From: a virus
IMG/VR virus record: IMGVR_UViG_3300035681_000002
Span: 114,754 to 178,753 of that record
Strand: one strand, 5' to 3'
DNA length: 64,000 nt
Within the stretch, counting starts at the first letter, position 1, and each line of letters opens with the position of its first letter. The translations under genes and the position numbers were made by a program. The notes below the pieces were generated by a model. It had not been told where the DNA came from. It saw nothing but the letters and a program-made list of their open reading frames with translations, and did no database searches. Below, piece by piece: positions 1 through 8,313 of the stretch.

Positions 1-2
1 AT

Positions 3-2408
3 ATGTACCAGCATGAGTTGGAAGTGGATGACAAAACACAAGTCGGTAAAAGACAATTTATTCAAGCATTTCCAGCTACCTTTAAAAAAGACATATTAGC
101 GAACATAGACGATCAAGGAGTGGTCAAGCCTGGTACAGTAGTTAACTTTGGAGATCCTTTGGTATTGGGGATCACACAAAAGGAAAATGTATACAACAAA
201 GTGCATAAGAAGGGTCAATCTGGATTCAACGACGCAGCAGTACTTTGGCAGCATCACGATAGTGGTGTTGTTACTGATGTGGTAATGGGTAAGAAAGGTC
301 CAGTCGTTGTAGTTAAGGCAGAATCGCCAACGCAGGTTGGAGATAAGCTGTCGGGTCGTTATGGGGATAAAGGTGTTATTGCTGACATCATCCCAGATAG
401 CGAAATGCCCCATGATTCAAATAAACAACCTTTTGAAGTGCTTCTTAATCCTCTTGGGATTATTAGCCGAACCAACCCAGCTCAAATGTCTGAATTGTTT
501 CTAGGTAAAATAGCAGCTAAGCGTGGCATGCCTATTAAGGTGGATGATTTTGACACTAAAAAAGATATGACTCAATGGGTTATGCAAGAATTAGCTAAGG
601 AAGGTTTGTCGGACTTAGAAGACATTATAGACCCATCTAAAGATCAAAAAATTAAAAATGTGGCAACGGGTAATCGTTTCTTCATGAAACTGCATCACAC
701 CTCTGAGTCTAAAGGACAAGGTAGAAGTGGTGGAGCTTACACGATGGAAGATGCACCGGCTAAAGGTGGTGTTGAAGGTTCTAAGCGTATTGGGCTAATG
801 GATGCCAACGCATTACTTTCTCACGGAGCTACGGACACACTGCAGGACATTTTTACAATTCGTAGGCAGAAGAATGATGATTATTGGATGCAGTACATGT
901 CTGGGTATAACCCTAAGGTTACTAAAGTTCCTTTTGCTTATCAGAAGTTTGTAGCCCAGCTGCAATCTGCTGGAGTTAATGTGGTTAAGCAAGGAACGCA
1001 GACTCAAATCATGGCATTGACGGACAAGGACATTGACAACTTAGCTGGGGATCGTGAGCTTAGCAGCGCAGACGGAGTAGAATGGGGAAATCAGCTTAAA
1101 GAGATTAATGGTGGCTTATTTGACAAGGCTAAAACTGGTGGACACGGGGGCACTCGTTGGTCGTTTATGCGTTTGCACGAACCTTTACCTAACCCAGTAA
1201 TGGAAGAACCTATTCGTCATATGCTTGGGCTAACACAGAAAAAGTTTGAAGGCATTGTGGCAGGTACAGAATTTTTAGAGAAATATGGCACCGGTACGAA
1301 AGCTTTACAAAAGGCATTAGAGAATCTTAATCCAGAAGCAGAAATCCCTAAAGCTCGAGCTATGATAGCCGCAGGGCGAGGGGCGCAACGAGATGCCGCA
1401 ATTCGTAAGCTTAGCTATTTTAAATCTGCACATAAACTAGGGCTGAAGCCTGCGGACTACATGCTGACCAAAGTGCCAGTTCTTCCTCCAATGTTTCGTC
1501 CAGTTAGCTTGATGAGCAATGGCATGCCATTGGTTAACGACGCTAATCACCTTTATAAAGAACTGTTTGAGGCTAATCAGAATTTTAGCAAAATGCAGCA
1601 AGAAGTAGGGGAAGAAGCTTCGGGATCGGAGCGTCTTTCTACCTATCAAGCATTTAAAGCGGTGACTGGGTTAGGTGATCCTATTAGTGCAAAAAGCCAA
1701 GAGAAGAATGTTCGTGGGGCTTTAAAAAATGTGTTTGGTGCAAGCCCTAAGTTCGGGGTTGTACAACGCAAACTGATTTCGTCTACGGTAGACAATGTAG
1801 GTCGAGCGGTAATTACTCCAAATCCGGAATTGGACATGGACTCGGTAGGGCTGCCCGAAGATAAAGCATTTAAGGTCTATGAGAAATTTGTTACTAGAAG
1901 ATTGGTGCGACAAGGCATGTCGATGCTGCAGGCTCGTACTCAATTAGAAGATAAGACTCCGGTAGCACGCAAATTCTTGCTTGAAGAGATGGAGCATCGT
2001 CCTGTATATATTAGTCGTGCTCCTGTTTTGCATAAGTTTGGGATTATGGCGATGAGGCCAAGATTGACTAAAGGGAATACCCTACAAGTAAGTCCTTTGA
2101 TCGTGAAGGGATTTGGTGCTGACTTTGATGGCGACACCATGAACTATCATGTGCCAAGTACGGAAAAAGCTAGGCAAGAAGCATTTGACCGCTTATTGCC
2201 AAGTCGTAATCTTTTTAGTGTGGGTGATATGAAGTCTGTAATGCATGCCCCTGCTAATGAGTACATTGGTGGTTTATTTATGGGTACAGATCCTTCTCGT
2301 AAATCTGATCGACCATTAAGGATTTTCCAGAATATACAGGATGTAAGACGAGCGCATGCACGTGGAGATATTTCGATCAACGATCCCGTACGAATTTTAA
2401 ATGGTTAG
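3..2408 (+). CDS. RNA polymerase beta C-terminal part fused to beta-prime N-terminal part (5' partial)
   Basis: This is a subunit of a phage multisubunit DNA-dependent RNA polymerase. The frame is open at the window edge, so the first ATG is probably internal. Residues 113-160 match the beta subunit core (GDKLSGRYGDKGV, then LLNPLGIISRTNP), and residues 226-285 match the beta C-terminus (FFMKLHHT, GGAYTMEDAP). Without a stop the chain continues into beta-prime: VPVLPPMFRPVSLM at 491-504, a GRAVITP block near 600, SRAPVLHKFGI at 671-681, and the catalytic magnesium-binding DFDGD at 707-711. The usual NADFDGD is GADFDGD here. The protein stops at 801, right after the INDPVRIL strand, where a normal beta-prime would run on into its F-loop and bridge helix. 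Those are supplied by the gene at 4059. It is therefore a beta/beta-prime fusion with a split beta-prime. The family assignment is very secure. Confidence 0.93.
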   Translation: MYQHELEVDDKTQVGKRQFIQAFPATFKKDILANIDDQGVVKPGTVVNFGDPLVLGITQKENVYNKVHKKGQSGFNDAAVLWQHHDSGVVTDVVMGKKGPVVVVKAESPTQVGDKLSGRYGDKGVIADIIPDSEMPHDSNKQPFEVLLNPLGIISRTNPAQMSELFLGKIAAKRGMPIKVDDFDTKKDMTQWVMQELAKEGLSDLEDIIDPSKDQKIKNVATGNRFFMKLHHTSESKGQGRSGGAYTMEDAPAKGGVEGSKRIGLMDANALLSHGATDTLQDIFTIRRQKNDDYWMQYMSGYNPKVTKVPFAYQKFVAQLQSAGVNVVKQGTQTQIMALTDKDIDNLAGDRELSSADGVEWGNQLKEINGGLFDKAKTGGHGGTRWSFMRLHEPLPNPVMEEPIRHMLGLTQKKFEGIVAGTEFLEKYGTGTKALQKALENLNPEAEIPKARAMIAAGRGAQRDAAIRKLSYFKSAHKLGLKPADYMLTKVPVLPPMFRPVSLMSNGMPLVNDANHLYKELFEANQNFSKMQQEVGEEASGSERLSTYQAFKAVTGLGDPISAKSQEKNVRGALKNVFGASPKFGVVQRKLISSTVDNVGRAVITPNPELDMDSVGLPEDKAFKVYEKFVTRRLVRQGMSMLQARTQLEDKTPVARKFLLEEMEHRPVYISRAPVLHKFGIMAMRPRLTKGNTLQVSPLIVKGFGADFDGDTMNYHVPSTEKARQEAFDRLLPSRNLFSVGDMKSVMHAPANEYIGGLFMGTDPSRKSDRPLRIFQNIQDVRRAHARGDISINDPVRILNG

Positions 2409-2480
2409 GCAATATATCTCTATCCTAGATTTTGATTAGAACTTAGAATCATAAGATGAGATCACACAAGGAGTATGTTT

Positions 2481-3209
2481 ATGGCAGTTAATTTGGAATT
2501 GTTAAAGATGGCCCGACAACATGTAGGAAAACGACACCTATCTAAATATGCATTTGTTGCGGCAGGCGATCCTGCTATGGGGGCTCCTATGCCTTCTGGC
2601 GGTGCTCCTCCTATGGATCCTTCTATGGGCGGTGGTGCTCCACCTCCTGACCCTTCAATGGGCGGTGCTCCTCCTATGGATCCTTCTATGGGCGGTGGTG
2701 CCCCACCTCCTCCTATGGATCCTTCTATGGGTGGCGGTGCTCCACCTCCTCCCCCTATGGACCCCATGGCAGCAATAATGCCGATGGTTCAACAGGCAGT
2801 GCAACAAGCAATGTCAGCTAATGGTGGCGGGCAACCACAAGGCGCAGGCCCCGGTCTTAAACCTAAAATTGACATCAATGTCGAAATCGTACAGATTAAG
2901 AAAATGCTTGCTAAGATTATTGATGCACTTGGCATCCATGTACCTGTGTCTGATATGGTGGTAACACCTGAAGACTTAAACCAGATTGCACAAGGTGGGC
3001 CAGGATTAGCGGCAGCTACTCCCGATGGTAAGTCGGGTGGTGGTCTTGGGCAGATTCAACCTATTGCTCCTATGAAGTCAGCGGAGGCGTGGGAAAGTGG
3101 TACAGCTTTCAGCTTGCCTGCGGATTATTACCCTCAACATACTTCTGTTAAAAGTGGCAGTGTAGCAGCGTTGGCTACTGCACTTTTAATGCGTAATAAT
3201 AACAAGTAA
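2481..3209 (+). CDS. Pro/Gly/Met-rich repeat protein between the RNA polymerase genes
   Basis: Function unknown. The start at 2481 is preferred over 2475 because the AAGGAG at 2468-2473 is then 7 nt away instead of 1. Residues 1-30 are helical and basic. Residues 35-95 are an imperfect repeat built on MDPSMGGGAPP with polyproline stretches. A hydrophobic Met/Gln-rich helix follows, and the C-terminal half looks like a folded domain. The same MDPSMGGGAPP unit, nearly identical at DNA level, occurs in the scaffold-like protein at 16682. The gene sits between two halves of a polymerase gene, so it may be a virion or polymerase-associated protein. That is inference from position and composition only. 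Confidence 0.8.
   Translation: MAVNLELLKMARQHVGKRHLSKYAFVAAGDPAMGAPMPSGGAPPMDPSMGGGAPPPDPSMGGAPPMDPSMGGGAPPPPMDPSMGGGAPPPPPMDPMAAIMPMVQQAVQQAMSANGGGQPQGAGPGLKPKIDINVEIVQIKKMLAKIIDALGIHVPVSDMVVTPEDLNQIAQGGPGLAAATPDGKSGGGLGQIQPIAPMKSAEAWESGTAFSLPADYYPQHTSVKSGSVAALATALLMRNNNK
2587..2768 (+). repeat. Tandem imperfect repeat encoding MDPSMGGGAPP units
   Basis: About four in-frame copies of a 33-48 bp unit containing ATGGATCCTTCTATGGGCGG, with variable runs of CCTCC. It lies wholly inside the gene starting at 2481. A further near-identical copy lies at 17719-17758 in another gene. Confidence 0.85.
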
Positions 3210-3221
3210 GGGATTTATTAT

Positions 3222-3446
3222 ATGTTTATCGTGGAGGTACTTGAAAGTATTGGTAAACCTCCACTTAGGATACCTGCTTCTCAGGTTGTAGTGCGTATGC
3301 TAGATGGTACTCCAGTTAGCGTAGCTGCACTTTTTGGTGGTTCTTCCAGCGTTATGGTGTCTCATTGTGAAGATGCCAGTTTCAATGATAATTTGCGTAA
3401 ACTAGGTATTAACGAAACCGTTATTTCTACTAAGATACAGGTGTAA
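3222..3446 (+). CDS. Small hypothetical protein, 74 aa
   Basis: Not recognised. It begins 12 nt after the previous stop, with an AAGGGA ribosome site about 9 nt before the ATG. The sequence alternates hydrophobic and polar residues (VVVRMLDGTPVSVAALFGG), suggesting a small beta-rich fold, and has no signal peptide or membrane helix. The next gene starts one base after its stop, so the two are probably translationally coupled. It belongs to the three-gene group lying between the two polymerase genes. Confidence 0.65.
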   Translation: MFIVEVLESIGKPPLRIPASQVVVRMLDGTPVSVAALFGGSSSVMVSHCEDASFNDNLRKLGINETVISTKIQV

Positions 3447-3447
3447 T

Positions 3448-4017
3448 ATGGACGATTCTTTACGATCTTCTGACTGCTACTATCGAGACCGAAAACCAGA
3501 GGTTAGCCTTACAGCTATCCCTGCTCCTACTTATCAACAATCTTCTAACTTAAACTCTTCTAATAATAAGTATTATGCCGAGATGTCACTACCTATATTA
3601 GAAGATGCCCCTCTTATTGCTAAACTTCAACTTCCTCCAAAAAAAGAAGTAGAGTTAGAAATACTTGATAATTGCTATGGGCTCGCAGCCATACAAGCTG
3701 AATTTGAAAACGGAGCCACGCTTATCACAGTGAAGGCCACTGAATATATAATTACACAGCTGCAAATCGTTGTAGACATGTCGGTTGGACGGGGAGAATT
3801 AACCCGTGATCAGGCAGACTCCATATCTTTTTCTATACTAGCTCCTGAAGCTATTAAAGAAGAAGTAGTCAAAGTTGTTGAGAGTATGCCAGAGGCGGCT
3901 GCTATTATACAAGATGAACCTAAGCCATCTCGTAAGAAAGCAAAGCGTGGCAAGAGTGAAGAAATTACTCTTAAAGATATCGAAGCCGCCTTTGGTGGTG
4001 ACGATAGTGACGACTAA
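3448..4017 (+). CDS. Hypothetical protein with charged C-terminus, 189 aa
   Basis: Not recognised. The first 45 residues are rich in Ser, Asn and Tyr and look disordered. The middle (about 50-140) looks like an alpha/beta domain. The last 40 residues hold a Lys/Arg-rich segment (SRKKAKRGKSEE) followed by the acidic end GGDDSDD. The start has only a weak ribosome site and lies one base after the upstream stop, consistent with coupling. It is the last gene before the resumption of RNA polymerase beta-prime. An accessory role with the polymerase is possible, but nothing in the sequence proves it. Confidence 0.7.
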   Translation: MDDSLRSSDCYYRDRKPEVSLTAIPAPTYQQSSNLNSSNNKYYAEMSLPILEDAPLIAKLQLPPKKEVELEILDNCYGLAAIQAEFENGATLITVKATEYIITQLQIVVDMSVGRGELTRDQADSISFSILAPEAIKEEVVKVVESMPEAAAIIQDEPKPSRKKAKRGKSEEITLKDIEAAFGGDDSDD

Positions 4018-4030
4018 AATCCAGATTTTA
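4015..4030. promoter_or_regulatory. Inverted repeat TAAAATC-CA-GATTTTA between genes
   Basis: Two 7-bp arms are separated by two bases. The element overlaps the stop codon of the 3448 gene and lies just before the beta-prime C-terminal gene. A closely related perfect palindrome lies at 28079-28096, also right after a stop codon. It could be a protein-binding site or a weak RNA hairpin. The function is unknown. Confidence 0.35.
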
Positions 4031-4058
4031 AATAATTTGCACACGCTGAGAACTATCC

Positions 4059-7000
4059 ATGTTGAATACGACCGTTGGACAACTGTTAATTAATGATGTC
4101 CTTCCGGAAGAGTTGAGAGACTCTCATCGTGTGCTAGATAAAAAAGGGCTGCAATCTTTATTACAGCAAGTGGCACAACAACACCCAGAGCGTTATAAAG
4201 ACATTTCTTTTAAGCTAAGTGGTCTTGGCCAAAGCATGGCTCAAGAGCAGGGTGGCATGTCTTTTGGTCTTCGCCATTTGCAAGTAAGCAAAGCGGCATT
4301 AGCTTCTCGCCAGAAAGTTAGAGCAACACTTACCAACATTCTATCTGACGAATCTTTGACAGATCAGCAGCGAAATGAGCAGATTATTCGTGCCGTTGGT
4401 AAAGAAAGTCCAGAACAACAAAAACAAGTACTTGCAGAGGCATTGCTAAATAAGAATCCGCTTGGGATGCAGGTAATGTCAGGTACGCGCGGTAAGTCTA
4501 TGAATTTAACTAGTTTGTTAGGTTCAGACATGCTGTATTCGGATCAGCGGGATGATGTGATTCCAATCCCTGTACTGCGTAGCTACAGCGAAGGGTTGTC
4601 CCCTGCCGAGTATTGGGCCGGAACCTATGGGGCACGTAAAGGTATTATGGCAACTAAGTTTGCCACACAAGATGCCGGATTTTTTAACAAACAACTTAAT
4701 CAAACTAGCCATAGATTAGTGGTAACCGGAGAAGATGCCGAAGAGGCAGAAGATGCACCTATTCGAGGATTGGTAGTAGACACTGATGACGCAGATAACG
4801 AAGGAGCACTGCTAGCTCGGGCTGTTGGCCCTTATGCTCGAAACACTCCCCTTACTCCGAAAATACTGAATCATTTAAAACGGCTTGGCACATCTAAAAT
4901 CTTAGTACGATCTGCCCTCGTAGGTGGATCTCCCGATGGTGGTGTTTATTCTAGGGATGTAGGTATTCGGGAAACTGGAAAGCTTCCAGGGCTTGGCGAG
5001 CAAGTTGGGTTACAGGCTGCACATGCTTTAAGTGAACCGATTAGCCAAGGTCAGCTATCTGCAAAACATTCGGGTGGAGTGGCAGGTCAAGAAAAAGCTG
5101 TCAGCGGTTTCCAGTATTTAAACCAATTAGTGCAAGTTCCAAAGAAGATGCAAGGCGGGGCAGCGCATGCACTAAAAGATGGAGTAGTACAGCGTATTGA
5201 GGAAGCTCCTGCGGGTGGTAGCTATGTAACCATTGGAGATAAACAACATTATGTAGGGGCTGGGTTTGATCTTAAAGTAAAAAAAGGAGACGAGGTAGAG
5301 GCTGGGGATGTAATTAGCTCAGGAATTCCTAACCCTGCTACTATTACAGAGCACAAAGGGGTAGGCGAAGGAAGACGCTATTTTGTTAATGAGTTTCGTA
5401 AGGCAATGGGTGACAGCGGAATGTTCGGGCACAGACGAAACATAGAGGTATTAGCTCGAGGTCTTATTAACCATGTAAGGCTGACAGAAGAAACAGATGA
5501 CCATGTACCTGACGATATTGTTCCTTACTCTACGCTTGAGCACACTTACAAACCACGAGAAGACCACCAGCGATTAACTCCTAAGCGAGCACTAGGTCAA
5601 TATCTTGAACGACCTATACTGCATTACACTATTGGTACTAAAATTCGACCTTCTATGCTTAAGAATTTTCAAGATTTTGAAATCAATGAAATTCCAGTAC
5701 ACAAGAACCCTCCGCCATTTGAGCCCCACATGGTTCGTGGTTTGTATCAAATGCAGCATGATCCTGACTGGATGACTCAAATGTATGGGTCTGGTTTAAA
5801 GAAAAGTTTCTTAGATTCTGTGACTCATGGGGCTATCAGCGAAGAACGAGGTACAAGCTTTGTTCCTAGTTTAGCAATGGGTCTTGATTTTGGAGAAGGT
5901 AAAGACCATGCGGTAATAAAACCTAAACCTAGCTATGAGCTACCTGCAACTCCTACTCCTCCTGCATTAAAGCCTATAGCACCTAGCAACGCTCCTTTTT
6001 TTGGCGGTCGTTTTACCCCTGGCCAAACTAAGCTTGCGATGGACTCTGTTCCAGATGTTTCTAAACCACCTTCCGTTTCTAAGCCTCCTGCCGTCTCTAA
6101 ACCGATACCCAATACCCCTGCTACAGAATATATGGGCGGACCAGCCCCAAGGAATGGGTCAAATTCCCCAGAACATATGGAAGGCGGGGTTGCCCCTCGT
6201 AATAATACTGAACCTCATCCTTATACCCCAGCAGCTGACCTTAGCCCAAATATCATGCCAGCTCTGCCACCTACCCCTGCACCTACTCCTGCGCCTGCAC
6301 CTACTCCTGCCCCCGCCCCATCACTGTATGACACATACAAAGATACTGACGCAAAGGGCGATCAGGGCACTTCTGCTTTAGCCCCTCCGCCCGCATCTAC
6401 ACCTACCCCAACCTCAAATTCGGATCAATTTAATCACTTTAATTATTTGATGCAAAATAATTCTAATTTTGCAGGGCAAGCTGGGCAGATGTTAAATCAA
6501 AATCCTTTAATGGGGCTTATGATGTTAGGTGGGATGGCTGGTGGTGGTAATTTTCAACAGCTATTTAATTCGAGACCCTCACAAGGATTAGCTACAAGTA
6601 ATAATAATGGGTTGTGGGGTAATATGCTTAATATGTTTGGGGGTGGTGCCCAAAACAACAGCGGACAAGGACAACAAAATTTAAACCAAAGCCCGCAATC
6701 TAATGCACCTAGCAGCAGTCCTACCCCAGCTGCAAACCAAGGTGGGATGTGGAATAGCATGCTTAATATGTTTGGTGGCGGTTCCCAGCCTAGTGCCCCT
6801 ACAGCATCTGCTCCTACAGTAGACTCGCCTACAGAGGAAAAACCAGCAGCCCGCTCGGGTCCAGATACAGGTACAGCATTTGGGTATGCTGCTCCAATTG
6901 GCTACAATGGTATAAAAAATACAATTATGGCACCTAAACCACCTGCATTTCCTACCACTCCGCCTCCTATACCCGGAAGCCCGCCCCCCTTTCCTACAAC

Positions 7001-7991
7001 TCCACCACCTGTGCCTGGTAGCCCCCCGCCATTGCCTAAAGGTCCACCCCCATTACCTAAAGCACCTGCAGGTTATGTAGGTAAAGGATTTTCAGCACTT
7101 ACTAAAGGAGTAGGAAAAGCTCTGCCATTCCTTGGTGCAGGTATGGAAGCTTATAGCGTTGGTTCAGACATAGTAGATAAAGGTTGGGATAATACAACCA
7201 ATGATGCAGCACAAAACTGGAGAGACATTCTTTCGTTTAAAGATGGGCTGCATACAGCATGGCAAGCCCCTGCACAAGCTCTTAACCCAGTGGCTAATGC
7301 GCAGCTAATAGCTGGGGGTGCAACTCAGACAGCGGGGATGCTTGGGGAGCAGGCTGGGATGGCCGGTGAAGCTATTCGTGACAAAGTAACTGGAACTGAT
7401 GCTCGTTCCCGTGCCTCGGTGGCAGACAAAACGCAAGTTAATGCAATGGAAGTAGAAAAGCAAAAAGGTCTAGAAGCACAATTAGCTTTGACTAAACCGC
7501 AGAATTTAGAAGGTACTGCAGATTTAAAAGCACAAATACAAGACGCTAAAACTAGACAAGGAAATACAGCGGATGAAACAGCTAACTGGAGACTAGGCCA
7601 ACAAAATTGGTTTGGTAGTGGCGGACACAAATTCCGTGATGCCATGCAAAATTCGGTTACAGCTGCGGACACAGAACTAGCAGAGTTAAAAGCTAAGGGG
7701 GAGCTAGACGCAGGGGGGCAAGCAAGGCAGGAGCAGTTATTAAATAGACAGGCACAGCGTAAGCAGATGATGGGTACTTACGAGCGAGAGGGTGGTTCTT
7801 CAGGTAAGGGCTTGTTTAGCACGGACATGCGTAATCGAGTTAATGGGCTTAAAGAAAACATTGTGGCAGTTGAAGCACAACTTCGAGATACTTCTCTTCC
7901 GCCAGAACAAAGGGCGAAACTAGAATCCCAATTGAGAACTAACAATGAAGATCTAGCGGAGTATCGAGGATGGGCAGAAAGTTCTAAATGA
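4059..7991 (+). CDS. RNA polymerase beta-prime C-terminal part with long Pro/Gly/Asn-rich extension
   Basis: This gene supplies the part of beta-prime missing from the gene ending at 2408. It opens with MLNTTVGQLL, the block that normally follows the DFDGD domain. The bridge-helix region lies at about 178-222 (EYWAGTYGARKG, then HRLVVTGEDAEE), the trigger-loop base GLGEQVGLQAAHALSEP at 311-327 and KHSGG at 336-340, with beta-prime C-terminal domains to about 600. The segment VRSALVGGSPDGGVYSRD aligns with the second zinc-binding site of bacterial beta-prime, but its cysteines are absent. Residues about 620-1310 are not polymerase: they hold Pro-rich tracts, an Asn/Gly/Gln-rich part with two MLNMFGGG copies, PPPIPGSPPP-type repeats, a hydrophobic patch near 1010-1050 and a charged helical end. 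The extension may serve packaging or anchoring, which is inference. The ribosome site is weak. Confidence 0.93.
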   Translation: MLNTTVGQLLINDVLPEELRDSHRVLDKKGLQSLLQQVAQQHPERYKDISFKLSGLGQSMAQEQGGMSFGLRHLQVSKAALASRQKVRATLTNILSDESLTDQQRNEQIIRAVGKESPEQQKQVLAEALLNKNPLGMQVMSGTRGKSMNLTSLLGSDMLYSDQRDDVIPIPVLRSYSEGLSPAEYWAGTYGARKGIMATKFATQDAGFFNKQLNQTSHRLVVTGEDAEEAEDAPIRGLVVDTDDADNEGALLARAVGPYARNTPLTPKILNHLKRLGTSKILVRSALVGGSPDGGVYSRDVGIRETGKLPGLGEQVGLQAAHALSEPISQGQLSAKHSGGVAGQEKAVSGFQYLNQLVQVPKKMQGGAAHALKDGVVQRIEEAPAGGSYVTIGDKQHYVGAGFDLKVKKGDEVEAGDVISSGIPNPATITEHKGVGEGRRYFVNEFRKAMGDSGMFGHRRNIEVLARGLINHVRLTEETDDHVPDDIVPYSTLEHTYKPREDHQRLTPKRALGQYLERPILHYTIGTKIRPSMLKNFQDFEINEIPVHKNPPPFEPHMVRGLYQMQHDPDWMTQMYGSGLKKSFLDSVTHGAISEERGTSFVPSLAMGLDFGEGKDHAVIKPKPSYELPATPTPPALKPIAPSNAPFFGGRFTPGQTKLAMDSVPDVSKPPSVSKPPAVSKPIPNTPATEYMGGPAPRNGSNSPEHMEGGVAPRNNTEPHPYTPAADLSPNIMPALPPTPAPTPAPAPTPAPAPSLYDTYKDTDAKGDQGTSALAPPPASTPTPTSNSDQFNHFNYLMQNNSNFAGQAGQMLNQNPLMGLMMLGGMAGGGNFQQLFNSRPSQGLATSNNNGLWGNMLNMFGGGAQNNSGQGQQNLNQSPQSNAPSSSPTPAANQGGMWNSMLNMFGGGSQPSAPTASAPTVDSPTEEKPAARSGPDTGTAFGYAAPIGYNGIKNTIMAPKPPAFPTTPPPIPGSPPPFPTTPPPVPGSPPPLPKGPPPLPKAPAGYVGKGFSALTKGVGKALPFLGAGMEAYSVGSDIVDKGWDNTTNDAAQNWRDILSFKDGLHTAWQAPAQALNPVANAQLIAGGATQTAGMLGEQAGMAGEAIRDKVTGTDARSRASVADKTQVNAMEVEKQKGLEAQLALTKPQNLEGTADLKAQIQDAKTRQGNTADETANWRLGQQNWFGSGGHKFRDAMQNSVTAADTELAELKAKGELDAGGQARQEQLLNRQAQRKQMMGTYEREGGSSGKGLFSTDMRNRVNGLKENIVAVEAQLRDTSLPPEQRAKLESQLRTNNEDLAEYRGWAESSK

Positions 7992-8003
7992 TATTAGTTG
8001 AGT

Positions 8004-8023
8004 GCTTGTATTGCGGTACAAGC
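8004..8023 (+). terminator. Short hairpin after the beta-prime gene
   Basis: GCTTGTA and TACAAGC form a 7-bp stem with a TTGCGG loop in the 80-bp gap after the polymerase gene. No run of T follows, so it may be an RNA-stability or processing element instead of an intrinsic terminator. Confidence 0.35.
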
Positions 8024-8078
8024 CCTTGTGTGGCTAAACTAGTCTAATAATTTCAAGTTTTAAATTTAGGTGAATATT

Positions 8079-8288
8079 ATGTGGAATAAACCATTGCTTG
8101 GTGGGCTTGACATAAAATATGCTGCAGCATACTTGTTGCCTCCAACTACCATGAAGAAAAAGAAAAAGAAAACGCCACTAGAGGAAGAAGAAACGGATGT
8201 TGAAAAGGTGGCAGCAGCCTTGGGTAATGCCATTGTAAATGCGCGCCTTTCTTTACTTAGACAGCAGATGCACTCTAATAATCAGTAA
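8079..8288 (+). CDS. Small Lys-rich hypothetical protein, 69 aa
   Basis: Not recognised. The ATG at 8079 is preferred over the GTG at 8070 because the TTAGG element near 8066-8069 is then at normal spacing. It holds a hydrophobic N-terminus (KYAAAYLLPP), a stretch of eight lysines broken by one Thr-Met pair, an acidic EEEETD patch and a C-terminal helix. The KYA motif resembles the K-x-A motif recurrent in neighbouring head-region proteins. It may be a small internal or DNA-binding head protein, on composition only. Confidence 0.6.
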   Translation: MWNKPLLGGLDIKYAAAYLLPPTTMKKKKKKTPLEEEETDVEKVAAALGNAIVNARLSLLRQQMHSNNQ

Positions 8289-8313
8289 GTAATACAATCG
8301 AGGAATGTGGCTC

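Noticed and set aside
2409-4058. Group I intron or intein interrupting the beta-prime gene.
   Set aside because: The intervening DNA holds three genes with their own ribosome sites or coupled starts, the flanking halves end and start with normal stop and start codons, and no homing endonuclease motif is seen. It remains a minor alternative.
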